Assembly (NCBI GenBank): GCA_021827485.1
Contig: JAKAVM010000002.1
Span: forward strand, 1 to 32,931
Direction of reading: 5' to 3'
Origin: Actinomycetes bacterium
GTDB taxonomy: Bacteria > Actinomycetota > Acidimicrobiia > Acidimicrobiales > JAKAVM01
Length of the DNA: 32,931 bases
Under the pieces are notes generated by a model, which saw only the letters and a program-made list of their open reading frames with translations, did not search any database and was not told the DNA's origin. The position numbers were made by a program, and so were the translations under genes. Below are positions 23,294-29,918 of the stretch, piece after piece (the stretch's first letter is position 1; each line of letters starts with the position of its first letter).

Positions 23294-24102
23294 ATTTTGA
23301 TGAAGTTGATGCTAGTGTTAGGCAAGCACTGGATGAGCAGAAGCTATACTATAAATGTCGGGCACAAGACTACGACATTAATTTAGCCACAATAGTAGAC
23401 TCCTCATTCGATCCTGACATACCAGGAGGTTTGTATTCTGGAGACCGAGGCTCCCAACCGAAAGGTACTGGCTTAACTTCACAAACTAGTCAAGAGATAG
23501 ATGCTCTGGCCAACCAACTGGCTATGGAAATTGATCAAGTTCTCACGGTTTTTGATCAAGTTCAACTTGGCGAGCATGTACTGGAGCTTGCAAGTGGAAC
23601 TGGGAATTGGACGCAGCGTATCGTCAAACGAGTAGACCGAGTAACTGCGATTGAATCTTCGGTTGAGATGGTCGCTGTTGCAATAGCAAAGCTGGGGGAA
23701 GAATCGAACAAAGTGAGATTTGTCATCAAAGATATCTTTGATTCAGAGATGGATGCCACGTATGACTCAGTTGTTTTTGGATTTTGGATTTCTCATGTGC
23801 CCAGAAATCGGATGGCACATTTCTGCTCAATGGTTTCCAAGTGGCTCAAGCCAGGAGGCCAACTCTTCTTTATTGACGATAAAGCTCCCATGGAAGTGGC
23901 CTCAATGGTGCAAGATGAATCCAGTCAAATTGATCGTTATGAACTGCGTGACACAGCACAAGGCGGAAACTACAGGATCATAAAGAACTACTACACTTCA
24001 AATGTTCTAGAAAAGTTATTTTCCGATCAAGGCATGGCAATCTCAGTGTCGAGTACCAATAAATTTTTTCAGTACGCAACCGGTTTCAAGCCAAACCCAT
24101 AA
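23290..24102 (+). CDS. Class I SAM-dependent methyltransferase
   Basis: The 270-residue protein shows Rossmann-type methyltransferase motifs: motif I 'VLELASGTGNW' (about residues 97-107), the acidic end of strand 2 'VTAIESS', a post-II 'KDIF', and motif IV-like 'YDSVVFGFWISHVP'. Then comes 'WLKPGGQLFFID', the classic motif VI. The first 90 residues are less conserved and may bind substrate. The GTG start overlaps the racemase stop, so the two are co-translated. The methyl acceptor is unknown; the context hints at a lipid or quinone-like small molecule, which is only inference. Confidence 0.85.
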   Translation: MNFDEVDASVRQALDEQKLYYKCRAQDYDINLATIVDSSFDPDIPGGLYSGDRGSQPKGTGLTSQTSQEIDALANQLAMEIDQVLTVFDQVQLGEHVLELASGTGNWTQRIVKRVDRVTAIESSVEMVAVAIAKLGEESNKVRFVIKDIFDSEMDATYDSVVFGFWISHVPRNRMAHFCSMVSKWLKPGGQLFFIDDKAPMEVASMVQDESSQIDRYELRDTAQGGNYRIIKNYYTSNVLEKLFSDQGMAISVSSTNKFFQYATGFKPNP

Positions 24103-24120
24103 GTTCTGGATGATTTGAAT

Positions 24121-24156
24121 CCTCCCCACGGATAAATCTAAGGGGCTTCCCGCCCC
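24121..24156. repeat. Solo 'CCTCCC-hairpin' motif, copy 2
   Basis: In the convergent gap between the methyltransferase and the dehydrogenase, CCTCCCCACGGATAAATC is followed by TAAGGGGCTTCCCGCCCC. CCCC/GGGG arms and a second GGGGC-TTCCC-GCCCC hairpin (24142-24156) are possible, followed by a short T-run (24165-24169). The motif resembles copies 1 and 3 only in the CCTCCC...GGCTT layout. It may simply be a terminator for the convergent genes or a decayed IS200/IS605-type end. Confidence 0.4.
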
Positions 24157-24183
24157 GAACCCCATTTTTGGTGAACCTTCGCG

Positions 24184-25086
24184 TCAAAATGCGACGGGAA
24201 ACGGCGGAGTCCCGCTGGACCTAGAGCCAAAAAGCGCATCTTTGTTGTCATGGAGTTCTTTTATCGACCAGCGATCATCTTTCTTGATAGTTCCAACTGC
24301 ACTAAACGGTGCAATCAGCTGAACCGTCCCGCCAAACACTACAAAAATTTGTCCATTGATCGAAGCAGATTCGTCTGTGGCCAACCAAGCCACGATAGGG
24401 GCAACATTGCCAGGTGCCCAGACATCAAAACCATCTTTGGCCGATAGATCTCCGAAAGTTGACTCAGTCATCCTGGTGCGAGCCCTTGGAGCAATCGCAT
24501 TTGCGGTAACGCCATATCGCTCAAGCTCTCGGGCCATAACCCAAGTAAGGGCGGCAATTCCAGCTTTGGCTGCTGAATAGTTTGCTTGTCCGGCGTTGCC
24601 GTAGAGTCCTGCTTCGGACGAAGTGTTGATGATACGTCCTGATAGCTGATTACCTGCTTTGGCTTGTTCTCTCCAATAGATTGAAGCGAAGTGGGTAGCG
24701 CTAAAATGCCCCTTCAAGTGAACCCGCATAACGTCATCCCAGTCGGACTCTTCCATATTGAAGCTCATCTTGTCCCGAAGTATGCCTGCGTTATTTACAA
24801 GAATATTAAGTTGGCCATAAGTGTCAACAGCTTGCTTGACGATCTTTTCTCCTCCGGTCCAGCTTGATATATCGTCATAGTTAGCGATTGCTTCGCCTCC
24901 GTTGGCCTTTATTTCGTCTACGACTTTCTGTGCTGGTGTTGCATCCGATCCTTGGCCTTGTAGAGAGCCGCCTATATCATTGACTACAACCTTTGCGCCT
25001 TCAGATGCTAGGAGGAGCGCTTCTTCACGCCCAATACCCCCACCAGCTCCGGTTACGATAGCTACTTTGCCCTCAAGTGATCCCAC
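24184..25086 (-). CDS. SDR oxidoreductase, 3-hydroxyacyl-CoA dehydrogenase-like
   Basis: This is a classical short-chain dehydrogenase of 300 residues. It has the NAD(P)-binding TGAGGGIG at 12-19, 'NNAG' at 98-101, a catalytic Ser in 'INTSSEAGLYG' (156/157), Tyr170 and Lys174 in 'ANYSAAKAG'. The 'VVVNDIGGS..G.G' segment with Asp at the end of strand 2 suggests NAD preference. Overall the pattern is closest to the dehydrogenase part of multifunctional peroxisomal-type beta-oxidation enzymes (HSD17B4-like). That fits the nearby alpha-methylacyl-CoA racemase. The GTG start is supported by AGGAGG four bases upstream. It is convergent with the methyltransferase. Confidence 0.87.
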   Translation of the reverse strand: MGSLEGKVAIVTGAGGGIGREEALLLASEGAKVVVNDIGGSLQGQGSDATPAQKVVDEIKANGGEAIANYDDISSWTGGEKIVKQAVDTYGQLNILVNNAGILRDKMSFNMEESDWDDVMRVHLKGHFSATHFASIYWREQAKAGNQLSGRIINTSSEAGLYGNAGQANYSAAKAGIAALTWVMARELERYGVTANAIAPRARTRMTESTFGDLSAKDGFDVWAPGNVAPIVAWLATDESASINGQIFVVFGGTVQLIAPFSAVGTIKKDDRWSIKELHDNKDALFGSRSSGTPPFPVAF

Positions 25087-25206
25087 AATGCCTCCTGTGA
25101 TGTAATTCCAATTTTAATAATTGCTCGTCTTATACTGCTTAGGATTTACTCTAAGCTCATACGGCGAGCAAGCAGATTACTTGAAATGCTAGATCGTCTT
25201 GCGGGT

Positions 25207-25719
25207 TTAGGACAACCTAGAGCCCAGATCAGCGCACTCTGGGCAGTTGGCATCAGATATCACACCTTTATTGGCCAAAAAGCCATAGATTTTGCACCCA
25301 ATGCACAGGCCGAAAAAAGCTTCGAGACTTGCAGCCCCAATAAGTCCGACCAATACAACCATTGCTGCTACTTTAAGTCCTAAGACAACCCAAAGAATAA
25401 GAGCAGTTGTCGAGAAGAGGGTGCCGATTGCCTGAGCAAAGCGTTTCGGTGAACCAGAAACAACCCTAGCTTTATCTGCCAGCTTTGGCGCTACAACTCG
25501 GGTTGCAATCAATCCTGCCGGACTTATCTTTGGGCCTGACAGAACTCTTGCCCAAAAGCCATAGGCAAGCAAGATGAGCAGGTACTTTTGGTCAAGCAAA
25601 ATTGTAGTCAGACTCAGAAGCACTACAAAGAGCGCAACGGTACGTGCTGCAATCTCATTTACGGTCTCAGGAAAGGAAAAAAATTTCTCTTTACCTTTGG
25701 AAATCTCAATTGCGGTCAT
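25207..25719 (-). CDS. DUF4395 family membrane protein
   Basis: The 170-residue product has about four hydrophobic segments (near residues 28-42, 44-58, 100-115, 117-135). The family signature 'KRFAQAIGTLFS' is followed by 'AASLEAFFGLCIGCKIYGFL', whose CxxC pair is the most conserved feature. A second pair, CPEC, lies near the C-terminus. DUF4395 proteins are found in actinobacteria, often near thioredoxin or sulfur-transfer genes, and their function is unknown; no such neighbour is present here. AAGGAG precedes the ATG. The 120 bases to the SDR gene hold no further gene. Confidence 0.85.
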   Translation of the reverse strand: MTAIEISKGKEKFFSFPETVNEIAARTVALFVVLLSLTTILLDQKYLLILLAYGFWARVLSGPKISPAGLIATRVVAPKLADKARVVSGSPKRFAQAIGTLFSTTALILWVVLGLKVAAMVVLVGLIGAASLEAFFGLCIGCKIYGFLANKGVISDANCPECADLGSRLS

Positions 25720-25829
25720 TGGGTCTCCTTAGCCGCTAGAAGTATTATTCACGATAAATCCTATCAAATTAGTCAGGTTTTAGCAAGCATGAATTCATAC
25801 GGGGTCGGGGTTACTGAGGTATACGATGC

Positions 25830-25884
25830 GTTGACCTCCTCCCAACAACTAAAGTCGTCGGCTTGCGGCTCGATTTCGGTCATC
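25830..25884. repeat. Solo 'CCTCCC-hairpin' motif, copy 3 (IS200/IS605-end-like)
   Basis: GTTGACCTCCTCCC (25830-25843) is identical to copy 1. It is followed by an imperfect stem CCAACAACT-AA-AGTCGTCGG and by CGGCTTGCGGCTCGATTTC, close to the same part of copy 1. The stem sequences differ between copies while pairing is largely kept. It lies between the divergent DUF4395 gene and the PIN-toxin remnant, where mobile-element scars are plausible. Confidence 0.45.
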
Positions 25885-25983
25885 GAGACATTTGTTGCCA
25901 ACACTGCAGATTGCACTTAGGAGCTTGCTGATTCCACCTGGTCGTCGTGTGAAACGGGAAGAAAGAGCGAAAAGTATGCCTGA

Positions 25984-26298
25984 ATGATGACAAGCAGCAG
26001 ATATGTGATCAGCCGAGATTCGCGCAAAATCGGCTATATTCTCGCTAAGTATTGTGTATCCCTTTCCGACTGCTTGGTTGATTACGAGGATAATAGAATT
26101 CTTGAGCTTGCATTGGCCAGCGGATCATTCTTGATTATCTTGACCGATAAGCACTTACTCGACATGTCACCGTGGCGCGGAACACTGATTATAACCCCAG
26201 CGGATTTTGTTTTTCGAGTAAGCGCAATGCGTCAGGCCAAGCGCTCGTCGCACTTAGAACAGGCGTTAGGGATTAGAGATTCACAACAGGGCAGGTGA
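25984..26298 (+). pseudogene. C-terminal remnant of a PIN-domain toxin
   Basis: The open frame of 104 residues matches only the second half of a PIN-family (VapC/COG1569-like) ribonuclease: 'YEDNRILELALASGSFLIIL' followed by 'TDKHLLDM' and 'IITPADFVF'. In intact relatives these segments carry the third and fourth acidic residues of the active site. The N-terminal strand with the invariant 'DTN' and the first catalytic Asp is absent, and the upstream bases do not supply it in any frame I could read. No antitoxin gene is next to it. It overlaps the end of the Lrp-domain gene by 26 bases. It is probably a decayed toxin gene; a small protein still expressed from the ATGs at 25984/25987 cannot be excluded. 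Confidence 0.6.
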
Positions 26299-26506
26299 GT
26301 GTCCTGGTTATCCCTTCAATTGCTTGAATCTTGGATACTACCAACTTACCTAACTCGTCCATTGATTGTGACTCGGCCCGGACTATAACATCATAGGGTC
26401 CAGTCACGTCTTCGGCTGATACTACACCACCTATTGAGCTAACTTCTCCTGCAACTCTCTTTGCTTTGCCAACTTGTGTTTGGATCAGAATGTAGGCAGC
26501 AACCAT
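26273..26506 (-). CDS. Stand-alone Lrp/AsnC ligand-binding (RAM) domain protein
   Basis: The 77-residue protein consists only of the alpha-beta sandwich that binds amino acids in Lrp/AsnC regulators: 'AYILIQTQVGKAKRVAGEV', 'VSAEDVTGPYDVIVRAES', then 'KIQAIEGITRTLTCPVV'. It has no helix-turn-helix. Such single-domain members are widespread in actinobacteria and archaea and may oligomerise or modulate full-length Lrp proteins. It starts eight bases after the pckG stop on the same strand, so it is probably the second gene of a pckG operon. A role in linking amino-acid status to gluconeogenesis is inference. Confidence 0.87.
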   Translation of the reverse strand: MVAAYILIQTQVGKAKRVAGEVSSIGGVVSAEDVTGPYDVIVRAESQSMDELGKLVVSKIQAIEGITRTLTCPVVNL

Positions 26507-26514
26507 AATTGAAG

Positions 26515-28353
26515 CTAGACCTTGTCTGCCAGACGTTTTTCAAGTCCACTGAGTTCGTCAAGCAATACTTCGGGAAGACGATCTCCAAAGCGTGAGTAGT
26601 GTTCATGGATAAGAGGAACTTCTGCCCTCCAATCATTGTCATCGACTCTAAGTAGTAACTCCATATCTTGTTCCGATACATTGAGACCATCTCTAGCAAT
26701 ACTCGATACACTCGGAACAAGTCCAATTGCAGTTTCTTGAGCTTCGCCTTCTCCGTTGCATCGTTTAAAGATCCACTCTAGGATTCGACTATTCTCTCCG
26801 TAACCTGGCCAGAGCCAACGCCCATTTTCATCTTTGCGGAACCAGTTGACGTAAAACATCTTAGGTAGTTTCGATGGTTCTGACATTGTACCGATGTCAA
26901 GCCAGTGCCCAAAATAGTCTGCCATGTTATACCCGCAAAAAGGAAGCATTGCAAAAGGATCCCTTCTCAACTTACCTACTTGGCCGGTTGCTGCGGCAGT
27001 AGTTTCCGAGGCCATAATCGACCCAAGGAAAACTCCGTGTTGCCAAGAGAATGCCTCGGTCACCAAGGGCACAACGCTTGAGCGACGACCTCCAAAAAGT
27101 ATCGCTGATATAGGTACTCCTGCTTGATCTTCCCACTCTGAAGCTATTGCAGGATCCTGGGAGGCTGGAACTGTGAATCTTGAGTTAGGATGAGCTGCCA
27201 CTTTGCCGCTAGAAGGGTCGTAAGGTTGACCTGTCCAGTCAGTTAGTCCTAATGGGGGCTCTGGCGTTAGGTCTTCCCACCAAACGTCACCATCGCTAGT
27301 AAGGGCAGTGTTGGTAAAGATGGTATTAGCCGCAAGGGTCAAAATTGCATTTGGATTTGTTTTCATATTTGTCCCAGGTGCTACGCCAAAAAAACCTGCC
27401 TCTGGGTTAATCGCATAGAGACGTCCATCACTTCCAAATTTCATCCAACAGATATCGTCGCCGACTGTTTCGACTTTCCAACCCGGTAGTGTTGGGATCA
27501 GCATTGCCAGATTAGTCTTACCACAAGCGGAAGGAAACGCGGCACTTACGTACTTCGTATCACCCTCGGGACTAGTAAGTTTGAGAATCAACATATGCTC
27601 AGCGAGCCAATTCTCATCTCGGGCCATTACTGAAGCTATGCGTAGCGCAAAGCACTTCTTACCGAGTAGCGCATTGCCTCCATACCCGGAACCATAGGAC
27701 CAGATCTCCCTGGTTCCAGGGAAGTGTACGATATATTTGTTCTCAGAGTCACAAGGCCAAGGTACGTCTTTCTCTCCTGGTGCGAGAGGTGCGCCTACCG
27801 AGTGAAGGCAAGGTACAAAATTCCCCTCACCTAAGACTTCAAGAGCACCTTTGCCCATTCTGGTCATTATGCGCATTGACACTGCAACATAAGCGGAGTC
27901 AGTTATTTCAACTCCGATATGTGCAATTGGAGAACCTAGCGGACCCATCGAGAAGGGAACCACATACATCGTTCGTCCTCTCATCGATCCAGCAAAAAGC
28001 CCCGTCAGTTTTGCCCGCATCTCGTCCGGGTCAAACCAATTGTTGGTTGGCCCGGCATCTTCGGGTGTTTTCGAGCAGATGAAAGTTCTATCTTCAACCC
28101 GAGCCACGTCCCCAGGGTCAGAGCAAGCCCAGTAGCTATTGGGCCTTTTTGCATCGGAAAGTTTTGTAAAGGTTCCTGACTCAACCAACAGGTTGCAAAG
28201 TTGGTCATACTCTTCGGCCGAGCCATCGCACCAATGTACTTGGTCCGGTTGGGTCAATTGGGCGATTTCTTCAACCCAAGAGATGAGTTTTTGGTTAGAT
28301 GTTGGGGGGTTATTCAATCCGGTTACAGGAATGTGAACTTGGGAGTCAGGCAT
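26515..28353 (-). CDS. pckG: Phosphoenolpyruvate carboxykinase (GTP)
   Basis: PckG converts oxaloacetate and GTP to phosphoenolpyruvate, GDP and CO2, the entry step of gluconeogenesis (or the anaplerotic reverse). The 612-residue length is that of GTP-type enzymes. Visible motifs are 'FPSACGKTN' (about residues 273-281; P-loop and reactive Cys277), '[20 protein letters not shown]' near residues 130-150, '[10 protein letters not shown]', and the guanine-site region '[14 protein letters not shown]'. The ATG is directly preceded by a -10-like TACGAT, and the downstream RAM-domain gene is eight bases away. It is divergent from thiL. Confidence 0.95.
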   Translation of the reverse strand: MPDSQVHIPVTGLNNPPTSNQKLISWVEEIAQLTQPDQVHWCDGSAEEYDQLCNLLVESGTFTKLSDAKRPNSYWACSDPGDVARVEDRTFICSKTPEDAGPTNNWFDPDEMRAKLTGLFAGSMRGRTMYVVPFSMGPLGSPIAHIGVEITDSAYVAVSMRIMTRMGKGALEVLGEGNFVPCLHSVGAPLAPGEKDVPWPCDSENKYIVHFPGTREIWSYGSGYGGNALLGKKCFALRIASVMARDENWLAEHMLILKLTSPEGDTKYVSAAFPSACGKTNLAMLIPTLPGWKVETVGDDICWMKFGSDGRLYAINPEAGFFGVAPGTNMKTNPNAILTLAANTIFTNTALTSDGDVWWEDLTPEPPLGLTDWTGQPYDPSSGKVAAHPNSRFTVPASQDPAIASEWEDQAGVPISAILFGGRRSSVVPLVTEAFSWQHGVFLGSIMASETTAAATGQVGKLRRDPFAMLPFCGYNMADYFGHWLDIGTMSEPSKLPKMFYVNWFRKDENGRWLWPGYGENSRILEWIFKRCNGEGEAQETAIGLVPSVSSIARDGLNVSEQDMELLLRVDDNDWRAEVPLIHEHYSRFGDRLPEVLLDELSGLEKRLADKV

Positions 28354-28359
28354 ATGTCT

Positions 28360-28365
28360 ATCGTA
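28360..28365 (-). promoter_or_regulatory. Candidate pckG -10 element
   Basis: On the minus strand TACGAT ends six bases before the pckG ATG, which would place the transcript start at the initiation codon. No clear -35 is visible. In the opposite direction TAAAAT (28421-28426) is a candidate -10 for thiL. Confidence 0.4.
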
Positions 28366-28465
28366 GGACTAATTAGGGATAGCTCCCAAGTTACCAATCG
28401 TAAACAATATGATAACCAGGTAAAATACTTTGCCAGTACGGTATTGTTTTGGTGTGGTAAGCGAA

Positions 28466-29464
28466 ATGGATCTGATCAAAGAGATTGAGTTGATTCTTGG
28501 GCAAGTTGCACCAACTGGGGAAGTTTGGATCGGGGATGACTGCGCGCTAGTTGGTTACGAGAGCGGCCAAACCCTAATAACTTGTGACCAATTTGTCCAA
28601 GGTGTCCACTTTGATATTACTATTGCAACTCTTTGCGATATTGGTTTCAAAGCTTCGACGACAGCTATAAGTGATATAGCTGCAATGGGAGGAGTTCCTC
28701 TATATATGCTTGTTGGCCTCGTCGCGCCGCGAGGAGTCGACATTGTTAGTTTATATTCCGGCATCAAAAAGGCAAGCGATCTCTATGGCGTACCGGTTGT
28801 TGGCGGAGATTTATCCGAGGCTAACCCAGTGGCACCTTTGACGATAATTACAATTACCGTGATTGGAACGTCGCACCTTAACAGTTTGGATTTGGAGCAC
28901 TATGGACTAGTTGATCCGCCTAGGCCCGTACTCCGATCCGGAGCCTCTCATGATGACTATATTTTTGTAACTGGGACCCTTGGGGGTGCCGCAGCAGGAC
29001 TGCGCTATCTAAATGATAAGCTAAACAAGTCTGCTGCGATAAAATTTGAATCGGCAACCAAGCCGCAGGAAAAAGAATCTGAATGCCCGATTATAGTTGA
29101 GCGTTTCTTGAGGCCATTGGCCAGGATTGAGCATGGCAAAGTCGCGCGACTAAGTGGGGCGACGGCGATGATAGATATATCCGATGGATTTGCAATTGAT
29201 ATGCATCGGATCGCCAACGCATCACAGGTGGGGTTTGAGATTGATGAACTACCAATTTGTAAAGGAGCAGTTATCCAAGACTGTCTCGGTGGGGGAGACG
29301 ATTACGAGCTAATCTTCACAGCCCCGAATAGAAGATTAGTTGAGGCAAACTTTGCAAAGAAAGGACTTGAGGTTTATTTGGTAGGAAGGTGCAAATCAGC
29401 CAAAGGAGGATTCTTTAGGGATGGCACAGTAGTCGAAAGCGTCGGTTGGCAACATAGCTTCTAA
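28466..29464 (+). CDS. thiL: Thiamine-monophosphate kinase ThiL
   Basis: ThiL phosphorylates thiamine monophosphate to thiamine diphosphate with ATP, the last step of cofactor synthesis. The frame is open from a TTG at 28430, but a candidate -10 (TAAAAT, 28421-28426) lies too close. I place the start at ATG 28466, giving 332 residues beginning MDLIKEIEL. Family motifs are 'GDDCALV', 'TCDQFVQGVHFD', 'AISDIAAMGG', 'VVGGDLSEA', 'VTGTLGGAAAGL', 'MIDISDGFAIDMHRI' and 'GGGDDYELIFT'; the Asp residues bind Mg2+ and the phosphates. In actinobacteria thiL is commonly near rpmB, the DAK2 gene and recG, as here. Confidence 0.92.
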   Translation: MDLIKEIELILGQVAPTGEVWIGDDCALVGYESGQTLITCDQFVQGVHFDITIATLCDIGFKASTTAISDIAAMGGVPLYMLVGLVAPRGVDIVSLYSGIKKASDLYGVPVVGGDLSEANPVAPLTIITITVIGTSHLNSLDLEHYGLVDPPRPVLRSGASHDDYIFVTGTLGGAAAGLRYLNDKLNKSAAIKFESATKPQEKESECPIIVERFLRPLARIEHGKVARLSGATAMIDISDGFAIDMHRIANASQVGFEIDELPICKGAVIQDCLGGGDDYELIFTAPNRRLVEANFAKKGLEVYLVGRCKSAKGGFFRDGTVVESVGWQHSF

Positions 29465-29475
29465 GCGAATGCGAA

Positions 29476-29511
29476 ACTAGGAGGCCGTACTAGGAGGCCG
29501 TACTAGGAGGC
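29476..29511. repeat. 13-bp tandem repeat over the rpmB stop codon
   Basis: ACTAGGAGGCCGT occurs at 29476-29488 and 29489-29501, and a partial third unit ACTAGGAGGC begins at 29502. The third unit contains the last codons and stop of rpmB (minus strand ...GCC TCC TAG), so the first two copies are duplications of the gene's 3' end lying between convergent thiL and rpmB. Confidence 0.85.
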
Positions 29512-29712
29512 TTTGAGCGGGTGGTTAGCTTTGTTGACCTTGCCAGCTTTGAGACAAGAGGTGCAGACGTTGATCTTCTTGGTAGTCTTTCCGACAATTG
29601 CCCGAACACTCTGGATATTTGGATTCCAACGCCGCTTTGTGCGCCTATGGGAGTGGCTGACATTCATCCCAAAAGACGGCTTTTTCCCACACAATTCACA
29701 AACAGAAGACAT
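29503..29712 (-). CDS. rpmB: 50S ribosomal protein L28
   Basis: L28 is a small protein of the large ribosomal subunit. Starting at ATG 29712 it has 69 residues, beginning [20 protein letters not shown] and continuing '[15 protein letters not shown]'. Two cysteine pairs, CELC and CTSC, form the zinc-binding type of L28. The frame is open for 13 more codons upstream but that part does not resemble L28. A -10-like TAAATT ends eight bases before the ATG and no Shine-Dalgarno is seen, suggesting a leaderless message. It is convergent with thiL and divergent from the DAK2 gene; in many actinobacteria it points the same way as those genes. Confidence 0.93.
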   Translation of the reverse strand: MSSVCELCGKKPSFGMNVSHSHRRTKRRWNPNIQSVRAIVGKTTKKINVCTSCLKAGKVNKANHPLKAS

Positions 29713-29720
29713 GTCGAGAG

Positions 29721-29742
29721 AATTTAGCAGGTATTGACCTGC
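29721..29742 (-). promoter_or_regulatory. rpmB -10 and adjacent palindrome
   Basis: On the minus strand TAAATT (29726-29721) is followed by eight bases and the rpmB ATG. Immediately upstream a perfect inverted repeat GCAGGT-ATTG-ACCTGC (29727-29742) fills what would be the spacer, a typical repressor position. The regulator is unknown. Confidence 0.5.
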
Positions 29743-29862
29743 ATTTTCCAATGCGCTAGGTGAACTTGTTCACCTATAAGGGGCCCGGGCCAGAGAGGTA
29801 ATTTACTGCAATTCCAACAACTGCGCTAGGCTCACCCAGCGATAAGTGGCCTGGGCCAGAGG
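29739..29862. repeat. Two diverged ~60-bp direct repeats with palindromes, rpmB-DAK2 gap
   Basis: Unit 1 (29739-29796) and unit 2 (29806-29862) share CTGCA..., TGCGCTAGG, ATAAG.GGCC.GGGCCAGAG in the same order. Unit 1 contains the perfect inverted repeat AGGTGAAC-TT-GTTCACCT (29758-29775) and the palindrome GGCCCGGGCC. Unit 2 has the weaker CGCT...AGCG and GGCCTGGGCC. They sit between two divergent promoters, so operator duplication or a structured leader are both possible. Confidence 0.65.
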
Positions 29863-29904
29863 TTTTTCTTCGCGAAATTACTGCTGGTCTAGCCTTTGAG
29901 GTTG

Positions 29905-29910
29905 TATTAT
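29905..29910 (+). promoter_or_regulatory. Candidate DAK2-gene -10 element
   Basis: TATTAT ends eight bases before the GTG start at 29919, again giving a leaderless transcript. No convincing -35 hexamer is visible; activation from the upstream repeat region is possible. Confidence 0.45.
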
Positions 29911-29918
29911 CCCTTCAA

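Noticed and set aside
25588-25920. Plus-strand open frame of 110 codons
   Set aside because: Its first part is antisense to the DUF4395 gene and its later part runs through the CCTCCC-hairpin motif; the translation shows no family pattern.
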